From: Bacteroidota bacterium
Lineage (GTDB): Bacteria > Bacteroidota > Bacteroidia > Flavobacteriales > Flavobacteriaceae
Length of the DNA: 6,409 nucleotides
Direction of reading: 5' to 3'
Assembly: GCA_023386255.1 (NCBI GenBank)
Contig: JAEWKB010000233.1
Location: 1-6,409 of the forward strand
The translations under genes were made by a program, and so were the position numbers. The notes beneath the pieces were generated by a model. That model made no database searches. It was not told where the DNA came from and saw only the letters and a program-made list of their open reading frames with translations. Positions 1 to 5,457 of the stretch are shown here, one piece after another (within the stretch, counting starts at the first letter, position 1; each line of letters opens with the position of its first letter).

Positions 1-303
1 GTGCAGCTGTGCGTACTGATTAAAAACATTGTATTGAGCTATTTTGATGAAGATGATTACGCGCATGTATTTGTAAAATCTTCTACAGGCTTTTATAAGA
101 CTGAAGGTGGCAGGCCAAATGGTGCCACCGTGCCTGTAATAAAACTGATGTTAGAAAATTCCTTCCCACTGCCTGTTAAAGCGGCCGGGGGAGTTCGTTC
201 GGCTGAGGAGGCAGAGGAGATGATTGCCCTGGGTGTAAAACGTATCGGCACATCATCTGCAAAGGCTATTGCGGCAGGAGGAAACTCTTCAGGAAATTAC
301 TAA
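1..303 (+). CDS. deoC: Deoxyribose-phosphate aldolase, C-terminal part (5' truncated by window edge)
   Basis: DeoC cleaves 2-deoxyribose-5-phosphate to acetaldehyde and glyceraldehyde-3-phosphate in the cytoplasm, as part of deoxynucleoside salvage. Only the last 100 codons are present. The family usually has about 220-260 residues, so more than half lies before the window. The GTG at base 1 is an internal valine codon, not a start. Two active-site segments of the TIM barrel are visible: FVKSSTGF, with the Schiff-base lysine at visible residue 26, and LPVKAAGGVRS, with the second catalytic lysine at residue 60. They are followed by the phosphate-binding stretch RIGTSSAKAI. The long FYKTEGGRPNGAT loop and the ending resemble flavobacterial DeoC. 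The frame is continuous with no sign of decay. A hairpin terminator follows 3 bases after the stop, so the gene is transcriptionally separate from the oxidase genes. Confidence 0.93.
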   Translation: MQLCVLIKNIVLSYFDEDDYAHVFVKSSTGFYKTEGGRPNGATVPVIKLMLENSFPLPVKAAGGVRSAEEAEEMIALGVKRIGTSSAKAIAAGGNSSGNY

Positions 304-306
304 ACG

Positions 307-340
307 AAAAAAGCCTCCCTTACAGGAGGCTTCTCTCTTT
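307..340 (+). terminator. Rho-independent terminator after deoC
   Basis: A perfect 8-bp stem, AAGCCTCC (311-318) with GGAGGCTT (325-332), encloses a 6-base loop and is followed by the pyrimidine tract TTCTCTCTTT. It starts a few bases after the deoC stop codon. The six As at 307-312 would give a T6 tract on the other strand, so the element could also stop leftward transcription. No leftward gene is visible that would need this. Confidence 0.85.
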
Positions 341-349
341 CATAGCAAT

Positions 350-371
350 TTGCGATTTTTCTTTTTCGCAA
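350..371. repeat. Inverted repeat TTGCGA-N10-TCGCAA
   Basis: TTGCGA at 350-355 is the exact reverse complement of TCGCAA at 366-371, with a T-rich 10-base spacer. The spacing fits either an operator for a dimeric regulator or a weak hairpin. It lies about 110 bases upstream of the proposed cyoE promoter. The repeat is plainly visible, but any function is a guess. Confidence 0.35.
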
Positions 372-412
372 CATTTTTAAATAAACAACCTTTATGAAGC
401 TTTTTTTATATA

Positions 413-440
413 GACGCGGCAAAGCATAAAAGGTTGCGTC
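413..440. repeat. Inverted repeat / possible hairpin GACGC...GCGTC
   Basis: GACGC at 413-417 pairs with GCGTC at 436-440. In RNA the stem could extend by two G-U pairs and one C-G pair, leaving a loop of about 12 bases. No T tract follows directly, so it does not look like a terminator. The right arm contains one of the TTGCG motifs found throughout this region. Function unknown. Confidence 0.3.
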
Positions 441-482
441 AAAAAAATAAAAAACTTGCTATTTTTTTTAAATCCCTTCTTT

Positions 483-512
483 TTGGCAGATGTTATTTTT
501 AAAGTATCTTTG
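483..512 (+). promoter_or_regulatory. Bacteroidota-type sigma-A promoter for the cyoE operon
   Basis: TTG at 483-485 and TATCTTTG at 505-512 match the Bacteroidota housekeeping promoter (TTG at about -33, TAnnTTTG at about -7) with 19 bases between them, within the known spacing range. Transcription would start near 517-520. This leaves a leader of only about 15 bases before the ATG at 533 and supports that ATG over the in-frame TTG at 521. Confidence 0.75.
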
Positions 513-532
513 CGCCATCTTTGAGAAAACCA

Positions 533-1447
533 ATGAAAATTACCTTGAACGCCTCAGAAAAAACACTTTCAGCTAAATCTATAATTGCAGATTTTACCGC
601 CATAACAAAAGCACGGCTTGCTGTAAGTGTTGTTTTTTCTTCAGCTGCAGGATACCTTTTGGGTGTTTCAGATGTTTATGCTTTTAGCTGGGTTACTTTT
701 TTGCTGCTCATTATCGGTGGCTATTGTATGGTAGGTGCCTCAAATGTATTTAACCAGATAATAGAAAAAGAGCTGGATGCCTTAATGGATCGTACCAAAA
801 ACCGGCCTGTGCCTTCAGGTAAAATTACCTCGAAAAATGCCTTTTGGCTGGGTGCTGCCCTTACTATTGTTGGTTTGGCCATATTATATACTATTAATCC
901 CAAGTCGGCCATGTTTGGCGGGATTTCCATTTTTTTATATGTAAGTGTATATACTCCTTTAAAAACTATAACGCCGCTTGCTGTATTTGTTGGTGCTTTT
1001 CCCGGTGCCATACCCTTTATGCTGGGCTGGGTAGCTGCAACAAATGATTTTGGTATTGAGGCAGGTACGTTGTTCCTTATACAATTTTTTTGGCAGTTCC
1101 CACATTTTTGGGCAATTGGCTGGTTTTTGTTTGATGATTACAAAAAAGCAGGATTTTTTATGCTTCCAACCGGCAAGAAAGATAAGAAGACCGCATTGCA
1201 AACCATTTTATATACAGTATGGCTCATATTGGCTTCACTGCTGCCAGCTACAGGTTACACAGGGCAGCTTAAATTATCACCAGTCTCTGCGGTGCTTGTA
1301 TTGCTGCTTGGGTTATGGATGCTTGTATATGCCGTAAAGCTGTATAAGGAAATGGATGCAAAGGCTGCTAAAAAGCTTATGTTGGTCAGTGTGTCCTACA
1401 TATCGCTGCTCCAGGTAATATATGTTTTAGATAAATTTATCCGATAA
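533..1447 (+). CDS. cyoE: Haem o synthase (protohaem IX farnesyltransferase)
   Basis: This integral membrane prenyltransferase transfers a farnesyl group to haem b to make haem o, the precursor of haem a for the oxidase. The 304-residue length is normal for the family. The UbiA-type allylic diphosphate site is at residues 71-92, NVFNQIIEKELDALMDRTKN, followed by RPVPSG. The usual first acidic residues (N-x3-D-R-D-x-D) are here Glu78, Glu80 and Asp82. The second conserved block has YTPLK at 140-144, and the QFPHFWAIGWF segment (188-198) is followed by DDYKKAGFFMLP. About eight or nine hydrophobic helices are visible. The ATG at 533 is preferred because the in-frame TTG at 521 would sit almost at the predicted transcription start. 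It is the first gene of the structural operon, and the next start is 3 bases after its stop. Confidence 0.95.
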   Translation: MKITLNASEKTLSAKSIIADFTAITKARLAVSVVFSSAAGYLLGVSDVYAFSWVTFLLLIIGGYCMVGASNVFNQIIEKELDALMDRTKNRPVPSGKITSKNAFWLGAALTIVGLAILYTINPKSAMFGGISIFLYVSVYTPLKTITPLAVFVGAFPGAIPFMLGWVAATNDFGIEAGTLFLIQFFWQFPHFWAIGWFLFDDYKKAGFFMLPTGKKDKKTALQTILYTVWLILASLLPATGYTGQLKLSPVSAVLVLLLGLWMLVYAVKLYKEMDAKAAKKLMLVSVSYISLLQVIYVLDKFIR

Positions 1448-1450
1448 ATT

Positions 1451-2029
1451 ATGGAAATGTCTCTTAAGGAACATAGCGAAAGGAAAGCAAGAACATACAA
1501 GATGATGTTGTGGTTCGCCATGATAAGCATGTTTATGCTTTTTGCAGGCCTAACCAGTGCTTATGTAGTAAGTACCTCACGGCCGGACTGGCTTAATGAT
1601 TTTAAATTGCCGAATGCATTTATAATAAGTACAATAGTAATTATTGCAAGCAGTATCACTTTTCATTTTGCTAAAAATGCCATTAAGCGAAATGACCGAC
1701 AGGCCACGTCGGCTATGCTTCTTGTAACGCTTGCACTGGGAGTTGCGTTTGTAGTGCTGCAATTTTATGGCTTTAACCAGGTAATAAAAGCGGGATATTA
1801 TTTTACGGGCGAGTATAGTACGGTAACTACATCTTTCCTTTATATTGTTACTGTAGTGCACCTTGCGCACCTTGCGGGTGGCCTTATTGCATTATTTGTG
1901 GTAATTTATAATCATTTTAAACAAAAATACAATGCTACACAAACCCTTGGAATAGAGTTAGGTGCAATGTTTTGGCATTTTCTCGATATTTTATGGGTTT
2001 ATTTGTTTTTATTTTTCTATTTCTATTAA
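1451..2029 (+). CDS. ctaE: Cytochrome c oxidase subunit III, short 5-helix form
   Basis: This is a subunit III-type protein of a haem-copper oxidase, 192 residues, with five membrane helices (about 18-40, 55-75, 88-106, 126-152, 170-192). Family marks are the AGLTSAYVV segment in helix 1, LQFYGF (103-108) at the end of helix 3, VVHLAHLAGG (135-144) in the place of the usual GFHGLHV motif, and FWHFLDILWVYLF (174-186) in the last helix. The 5-helix layout matches bacterial subunit III proteins that lack the first two helices of the 7-helix form. Subunit III packs against subunit I and is thought to stabilise proton uptake; it carries no redox metal. The start is 3 bases after cyoE, implying cotranscription. 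A second in-frame ATG (residue 3) is also possible. It diverges from consensus more than the following paralogue, so its exact placement in the complex is uncertain. Confidence 0.9.
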   Translation: MEMSLKEHSERKARTYKMMLWFAMISMFMLFAGLTSAYVVSTSRPDWLNDFKLPNAFIISTIVIIASSITFHFAKNAIKRNDRQATSAMLLVTLALGVAFVVLQFYGFNQVIKAGYYFTGEYSTVTTSFLYIVTVVHLAHLAGGLIALFVVIYNHFKQKYNATQTLGIELGAMFWHFLDILWVYLFLFFYFY

Positions 2030-2041
2030 TAGAAAAAAATG

Positions 2042-2049
2042 TAAATTTG
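2042..2049 (+). promoter_or_regulatory. Possible internal -7 promoter element before second subunit III gene
   Basis: TAAATTTG matches the Bacteroidota -7 consensus TAnnTTTG and lies 25 bases before the ATG at 2075, in a 45-base AT-rich gap between the two subunit III genes. No TTG is found at the expected distance upstream. It may be a weak internal promoter or a chance match in AT-rich sequence. Confidence 0.3.
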
Positions 2050-2074
2050 AAAACTTTTTAACTAATAACTTTAT

Positions 2075-3061
2075 ATGGCAGCGACAGTTACTACAACAGC
2101 TACTACAGGTAAAACATGGGGCGGAGGAAACGAGCCTATGGCCGCAAGTTATGGCAAACTGATGATGTGGTTCTTCATTGTATCAGATGCGCTTACTTTT
2201 TCCGGCTTCCTTGCATCATACGGTTTTTCCAGGTTTAAATTTATTGAAACATGGCCTATAGCCGACGAGGTGTTTAACCACTTCCCGTTCATGCATGGGG
2301 TGGATGCGCCAATGTATTATGTTGCATTCATGACGTTTATCCTGATCTTTTCATCAGTAACAATGGTATTGGCAGTTGATGCAGGCCATCAGATGAAGAA
2401 AACCAAAGTGGCCATATATATGTTACTAACCATTGTAGGTGGTTTTATATTCCTTGGTTCACAGGCATGGGAATGGAAAAACTTTATTAAAGGGGAATTT
2501 GGTGCTGTTGAAACAAGGGGAGGTGCTATCCTTCAGTTTGTTAAGAAAGAGGGCGATGGATATAAAAGGGTAAAACTTGAAGAGTTTGCGGCTGACCTTC
2601 CTTCGGATATGGTGCAGAAAACCAGGAGCAACGGCGTTTGGTTTACAGAAGGGCAAACTATGCCGACTTACTCTGTAGAGGAAGTTGTTGAAGGTTTCAA
2701 ATCACACCCTGAAGTTCTTGTAAGGATTGAAAAGTTAGATGCTAATAAGCAGAAAACAGTACTTAGCAAAGAAGAGTCGCTTGCAAGGCTTGGTGAGGCT
2801 AAATATGTAGTAGAAGGTGCTGACCTGGTAAGGAACGAATACGGACACAAGCTGTTTGCTAACTTCTTTTTCTTTATAACCGGTTTCCACGGTTTCCACG
2901 TATTTTCAGGTGTACTTATAAACATCCTTATTTTCTTTAATGTTATTTTAGGTACATATGAAAAAAGGAGAAGTTATGAAATGGTTGAGAAAGTTGGATT
3001 ATACTGGCACTTTGTAGACTTGGTTTGGGTGTTTGTATTTACATTCTTCTACCTTGTTTAA
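2075..3061 (+). CDS. ctaE: Cytochrome c oxidase subunit III, long form with periplasmic insert
   Basis: This second subunit III is 328 residues long, well over the roughly 200 of 5-helix bacterial forms. Helices lie at about 28-50, 80-101, 112-130, 260-290 and 308-327. Consensus marks are strong: FLGSQAWEW (126-134), FITGFHGFHVFSG (267-279, the GFHGLHV motif) and YWHFVDLVWVFVF (310-322). Between helices 3 and 4, residues about 138-258 form a polar, charged domain absent from ordinary subunit III. From the known topology of subunit III (N-terminus in the cytoplasm), this insert should lie on the periplasmic side. An N-terminal Thr/Ala/Gly-rich tail of about 20 residues precedes the first helix. 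It lies 45 bases after the first subunit III gene, which has no insert. Because it keeps the canonical motifs better, it is the more likely classical subunit III. Confidence 0.93.
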   Translation: MAATVTTTATTGKTWGGGNEPMAASYGKLMMWFFIVSDALTFSGFLASYGFSRFKFIETWPIADEVFNHFPFMHGVDAPMYYVAFMTFILIFSSVTMVLAVDAGHQMKKTKVAIYMLLTIVGGFIFLGSQAWEWKNFIKGEFGAVETRGGAILQFVKKEGDGYKRVKLEEFAADLPSDMVQKTRSNGVWFTEGQTMPTYSVEEVVEGFKSHPEVLVRIEKLDANKQKTVLSKEESLARLGEAKYVVEGADLVRNEYGHKLFANFFFFITGFHGFHVFSGVLINILIFFNVILGTYEKRRSYEMVEKVGLYWHFVDLVWVFVFTFFYLV

Positions 3062-3080
3062 TTATTAAATTTTACAAAAA

Positions 3081-3434
3081 ATGGCACATACACACGAATC
3101 AAATACTAAGAGAATATGGCTTGTATTCGGCATATTGTCTGTTATAACGATTGTTGAAGTTATACTTGGTATCATTAAGCCTGATGCGCTTTACAAGAAC
3201 CACCTGTTCCACATGAACCTCCTTAACTGGATATTCATTGGCCTTACATTGTGGAAAGCGTACTACATTATGTGGGCGTTCATGCACCTTGAGGGTGAGA
3301 AAGCTAACCTTAGATGGTCTATTGTGGCGCCGCTGATGTTCCTCATTGCATATCTTGTACTGATTTTACTTATAGAAGGTAATTATGTATTCGAAGTTTT
3401 CCTTAATGCCAACAATTTCAGATGGATTTTTTAA
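3081..3434 (+). CDS. ctaF: Cytochrome c oxidase subunit IV (caa3 type)
   Basis: This small membrane protein of 117 residues has three helices (about 11-32, 48-68, 79-99), the expected size and layout of prokaryotic caa3-type oxidase subunit IV. Characteristic stretches are the His-containing N-terminus (MAHTHES), helix 1 with VEVILG, and KAYYIMWAFMHLEGEK (59-74) at the end of helix 2. The family is a non-catalytic peripheral subunit beside subunits I and III. It lies 19 bases after the long subunit III and ends the structural operon; a strong terminator follows 15 bases after the stop. The symbol follows Bacillus caa3 nomenclature. Identification rests on motif, size and operon position, because the family is poorly conserved. 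Confidence 0.85.
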   Translation: MAHTHESNTKRIWLVFGILSVITIVEVILGIIKPDALYKNHLFHMNLLNWIFIGLTLWKAYYIMWAFMHLEGEKANLRWSIVAPLMFLIAYLVLILLIEGNYVFEVFLNANNFRWIF

Positions 3435-3449
3435 GGAGATAATAGTTAT

Positions 3450-3481
3450 AAAAAAAGGCGGTTTTTCAACCGCCTTTTTTT
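3450..3481 (+). terminator. Strong Rho-independent terminator ending the structural oxidase operon
   Basis: A perfect 14-bp stem (3450-3463 with 3468-3481) consists of A7, GGCGG and TT on the left arm and the exact complement ending in T7 on the right, around a 4-base loop (TTTC). The symmetric A7/T7 ends make it usable on both strands. It separates the structural genes from the assembly genes. Confidence 0.93.
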
Positions 3482-3488
3482 AATTTTG
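3481..3488 (+). promoter_or_regulatory. Candidate -7 promoter element for the assembly operon
   Basis: TAATTTTG matches the Bacteroidota -7 consensus TAnnTTTG exactly. Its first T is the last T of the preceding terminator. Transcription would begin near 3493-3496, giving a leader of about 15 bases before the ATG at 3510. The -33 region falls inside the terminator hairpin and contains no TTG, so the promoter is incomplete by consensus. Confidence 0.5.
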
Positions 3489-3509
3489 CAAAGGAAATTT
3501 CACCTCACG

Positions 3510-4175
3510 ATGAAAAGAAAAATCGTTCTCCTCTGCCTGCTCGTATTGCCGCTATTGCTTTATATTTATTTTTCACTTGCAAAGCACAATTCACTCTTTC
3601 TTCCTGTTATAACAGAAAATGTAAGTGAGATACCCACCGGCTCCCCAAATTCCGGAAAACCTGTTGCCTTAAAGGATAAAATTACTGTTTTAGGGTTTAT
3701 TGGGCAGAAGGTGATGAAAAAGAAAGAGAGCATATTTAACATCAACCAGAAAGTAAACGCCAAATACAAAGAGTTTACTGATTTTCAAACCGTAATTATT
3801 GCTCCAGAAGGAACAGAGGCCGATGTACAACAGCTCCGGACGGAACTAAAAGTTATGGCAGATATATCAAACTGGAAATTTGTATTTCTTCCACCTAAAT
3901 CTATTCAGGAACTTTATGGTTCATTAAAGGTAAAAGAGCCTTTAGATGCAGATCTTGGCACGTTTAATATCTTCATTATAGATAAAGGCCGTAACCTGAG
4001 GGGCAGGAAAGGTAAGAATAAAAAAGGTGAAGAAGAGTATAGGGACAGCTACAACAGTTTTTCGGCAGCTGAGCTGCATAATGAAATGACTGATGACATA
4101 AAAATTTTACTAAGGGAGTACCGCCTGGCATTAAAGAAAAATGATACTTTAAAAGGTGTAAAGAGGCAGATATGA
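3510..4175 (+). CDS. Membrane-anchored Sco-like (thioredoxin-fold) protein lacking CxxxC and metal-binding His
   Basis: This 221-residue protein has one N-terminal membrane helix (about 5-24) and then a soluble domain expected in the periplasm. I know no named function for it. By eye it follows the next gene's Sco domain: KITVLGFIG (57-65) against KVYVVEFFF, NWKFVFLPPKSIQELYGSL (121-139) against NWNFLTGDKQYIYNLA, FNIFIIDKGRNLRGRKGKN (152-170) against GLFALIDKNGKVRSRKDAN, and a C-terminal DDIKILL helix against DDIKKLL. The stretch that should hold CPSIC reads GQKVMKKKES, and the ligand His position reads DADLGTF, so no copper or thiol chemistry is expected. The only Cys is residue 9, inside the membrane helix. 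The ATG at 3510 is chosen over the in-frame TTG at 3486, which overlaps the -7 element. Its stop overlaps the sco start by 4 bases (ATGA), implying translational coupling. Likely an oxidase-assembly accessory factor, by context only. Confidence 0.8.
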   Translation: MKRKIVLLCLLVLPLLLYIYFSLAKHNSLFLPVITENVSEIPTGSPNSGKPVALKDKITVLGFIGQKVMKKKESIFNINQKVNAKYKEFTDFQTVIIAPEGTEADVQQLRTELKVMADISNWKFVFLPPKSIQELYGSLKVKEPLDADLGTFNIFIIDKGRNLRGRKGKNKKGEEEYRDSYNSFSAAELHNEMTDDIKILLREYRLALKKNDTLKGVKRQI

Positions 4176-4903
4176 AAAATAAGTATTCATATATAGGGAT
4201 TACATTTGTGATATTGATTTTCGGGATCATCTTTATCCCCAAAATCATTAACCGCATTAAAAATGATAATGTCATTCAAAATGACAGGCTTAATGTCAAC
4301 ACTGAAACTACAGGCAAAAAATCAGATCTTGCTGTTATTGGTGATGCCCCCGGGTTTGAACTTATAAATCAGGACGGTAAAACAATTACGGACGAATTTT
4401 ACAAAGGCAAGGTGTATGTTGTGGAGTTCTTCTTTGCCACCTGCCCTTCCATTTGCCCTGTAATGAACAGGAATATGCTGCACATTGAGAGTGAGTTCCT
4501 GGGGAACAAAAATTTTGGTATTGCTGCTATAACAATAAATCCTGAACATGATACACCTGCTGTATTGAAGAATTACGCTAAAAACCTGGGTGTAAAGTCT
4601 GAGAACTGGAACTTTTTAACCGGTGACAAGCAGTACATCTATAACCTGGCTAATAAGAACTTCAAGCTTTTTGCAGGCGAAAATGAAAAAGTAGCAGGAG
4701 GGTTTGAGCATAGTGGCCTGTTTGCCCTTATTGATAAAAACGGCAAAGTTAGGTCACGTAAAGACGCCAATGGCAACCCCATCTTCTATTACTCGGGTAT
4801 GAATTTTAGTGATCCTGAAGGCCTGGAGGAAGACCTTGAGGGTAAATACAGGCCGGGGATTGATGATATAAAAGAAGATATTAAAAAATTATTGGAAGAA
4901 TAA
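4172..4903 (+). CDS. Sco1/SenC/PrrC-family copper chaperone
   Basis: Sco proteins deliver copper to, or keep reduced, the CuA cysteines of cytochrome c oxidase subunit II on the periplasmic side of the membrane. This 243-residue protein has one N-terminal anchor helix (about 8-26, no lipobox Cys) and a thioredoxin-like domain from about residue 52. The copper ligands are all visible: C91-P-S-I-C95 in the FFFATCPSICPVM motif, and His180 in GFEHSGLFALID. TINPEHDTP (121-129) corresponds to the usual DPxxDTP segment, with Asn in place of the first Asp. The start overlaps the preceding Sco-like gene by 4 bases, with a weak purine-rich AAGAGG 6 bases upstream. The stop overlaps the DUF420 start by one base (TAATG). 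It is the clearest functional anchor for reading this operon as oxidase assembly. Confidence 0.94.
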   Translation: MKNKYSYIGITFVILIFGIIFIPKIINRIKNDNVIQNDRLNVNTETTGKKSDLAVIGDAPGFELINQDGKTITDEFYKGKVYVVEFFFATCPSICPVMNRNMLHIESEFLGNKNFGIAAITINPEHDTPAVLKNYAKNLGVKSENWNFLTGDKQYIYNLANKNFKLFAGENEKVAGGFEHSGLFALIDKNGKVRSRKDANGNPIFYYSGMNFSDPEGLEEDLEGKYRPGIDDIKEDIKKLLEE

Positions 4904-5448
4904 TGGAAAATGCGAAAGCCATAGAGGCTAAATATAATAAATGGATCATTCTACTATCGGTAGCTATACCCCTGGTGGTAGCGCTGCTGTTTGGAGTTAA
5001 TTTAAAAAAGCTGGGTTATGATGTACAGCCACTATCCTTCCTGCCACCTATATATGCTACCATCAACGGGCTTACTGCGGTTGTATTGGTAATAGCGGTG
5101 TGGGCTATAAAGAACGGAAAGCAGGTGCTGCACCAAAACCTCATGAAGTTTGCCATATGTTTATCTGTATGCTTTTTAGCTATGTATGTGGCCTATCACA
5201 TGACTTCTGAGTCAACAAAATTTGGTGGTGAAGGTTTTATACGCTATGTATACTTCTTCATTTTGATCACACATATTGCGCTGTCAGTTATTATCATACC
5301 TTTTGTCCTTTATACCTATGTAAGGGCGCTCTCTCAGAGTTTTGAAAGGCACCGTAAGCTGGCCAGGATAACCTACCCGTTATGGCTTTATGTAGCTGTT
5401 ACCGGTGTTATAGTTTACATTATGATATCACCCTACTACGTATACTAA
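4903..5448 (+). CDS. DUF420 family membrane protein (YozB/CtaM-like oxidase assembly factor)
   Basis: This 181-residue protein has five predicted helices (about 14-31, 48-69, 82-99, 116-140, 157-174). It matches the DUF420 pattern: FLPPIYATINGLTAVVLV (47-64), an H77 near LHQNLM, YVAYHMTSESTKFGGEGFIR (95-114), YFFILITHIALS (117-128) and a FERHRKLARITYPLWLYV segment (147-164). Histidines at 77, 99, 124 and 150 recur in the family and could bind haem or copper; that is inference. The Gram-positive members YozB/CtaM are linked to aa3-type oxidase function, and DUF420 genes often neighbour sco and cox genes. Its start codon overlaps the sco stop by one base, so the two are translationally coupled. 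Family assignment is firm; the molecular role in Bacteroidota is not. Confidence 0.9.
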   Translation: MENAKAIEAKYNKWIILLSVAIPLVVALLFGVNLKKLGYDVQPLSFLPPIYATINGLTAVVLVIAVWAIKNGKQVLHQNLMKFAICLSVCFLAMYVAYHMTSESTKFGGEGFIRYVYFFILITHIALSVIIIPFVLYTYVRALSQSFERHRKLARITYPLWLYVAVTGVIVYIMISPYYVY

Positions 5449-5457
5449 TAATTTGGT

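Larger units (their letters stand above)
304..532. other. AT-rich intergenic region between deoC and cyoE
   Basis: These 229 bases have no credible coding frame. They hold the deoC terminator at the left and the cyoE promoter at the right. Between them is a very AT-rich stretch with long A and T runs (for example 401-410 and 441-477), short inverted repeats, and scattered TTGCG motifs on both strands. No tRNA, riboswitch or other named RNA is recognisable. Confidence 0.7.

Noticed and set aside
1..60. Frameshifted or truncated start of deoC within the window
   Set aside because: The reading frame is open from base 1 and the visible sequence aligns from memory with internal residues of flavobacterial DeoC; the gene is just cut by the window.
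521..532. In-frame TTG start for cyoE, giving four extra residues
   Set aside because: It would lie at or within a couple of bases of the predicted transcription start; the ATG at 533 gives a normal family N-terminus.
721..1337. Open frames on both strands inside cyoE and similar ones inside the other oxidase genes
   Set aside because: They overlap clearly identified genes, show no family motifs and have no plausible promoter or context, so they are shadows of the real coding frames.
2882..2899. Tandem 9-base repeat GGTTTCCAC x2 in the long subunit III gene
   Set aside because: It encodes the conserved GFHGFH motif of subunit III, so the repetition follows from the protein sequence.
3486..3509. 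In-frame TTG start for the Sco-like gene, giving eight extra residues
   Set aside because: The codon overlaps the -7 element at 3481-3488, and the extension would place polar and basic residues before a good membrane-anchor start at 3510.
3534..3536. Lipobox Cys (C9) in the Sco-like protein
   Set aside because: It is too near the N-terminus and within the hydrophobic core, with no Gly/Ala/Ser before it as lipoboxes require.
5449..5457. TAATTTGG before the small CxxC gene as a separate promoter
   Set aside because: It is one base short of TAnnTTTG, has no TTG at proper spacing, and lies too close to the ATG; cotranscription with DUF420 is simpler.
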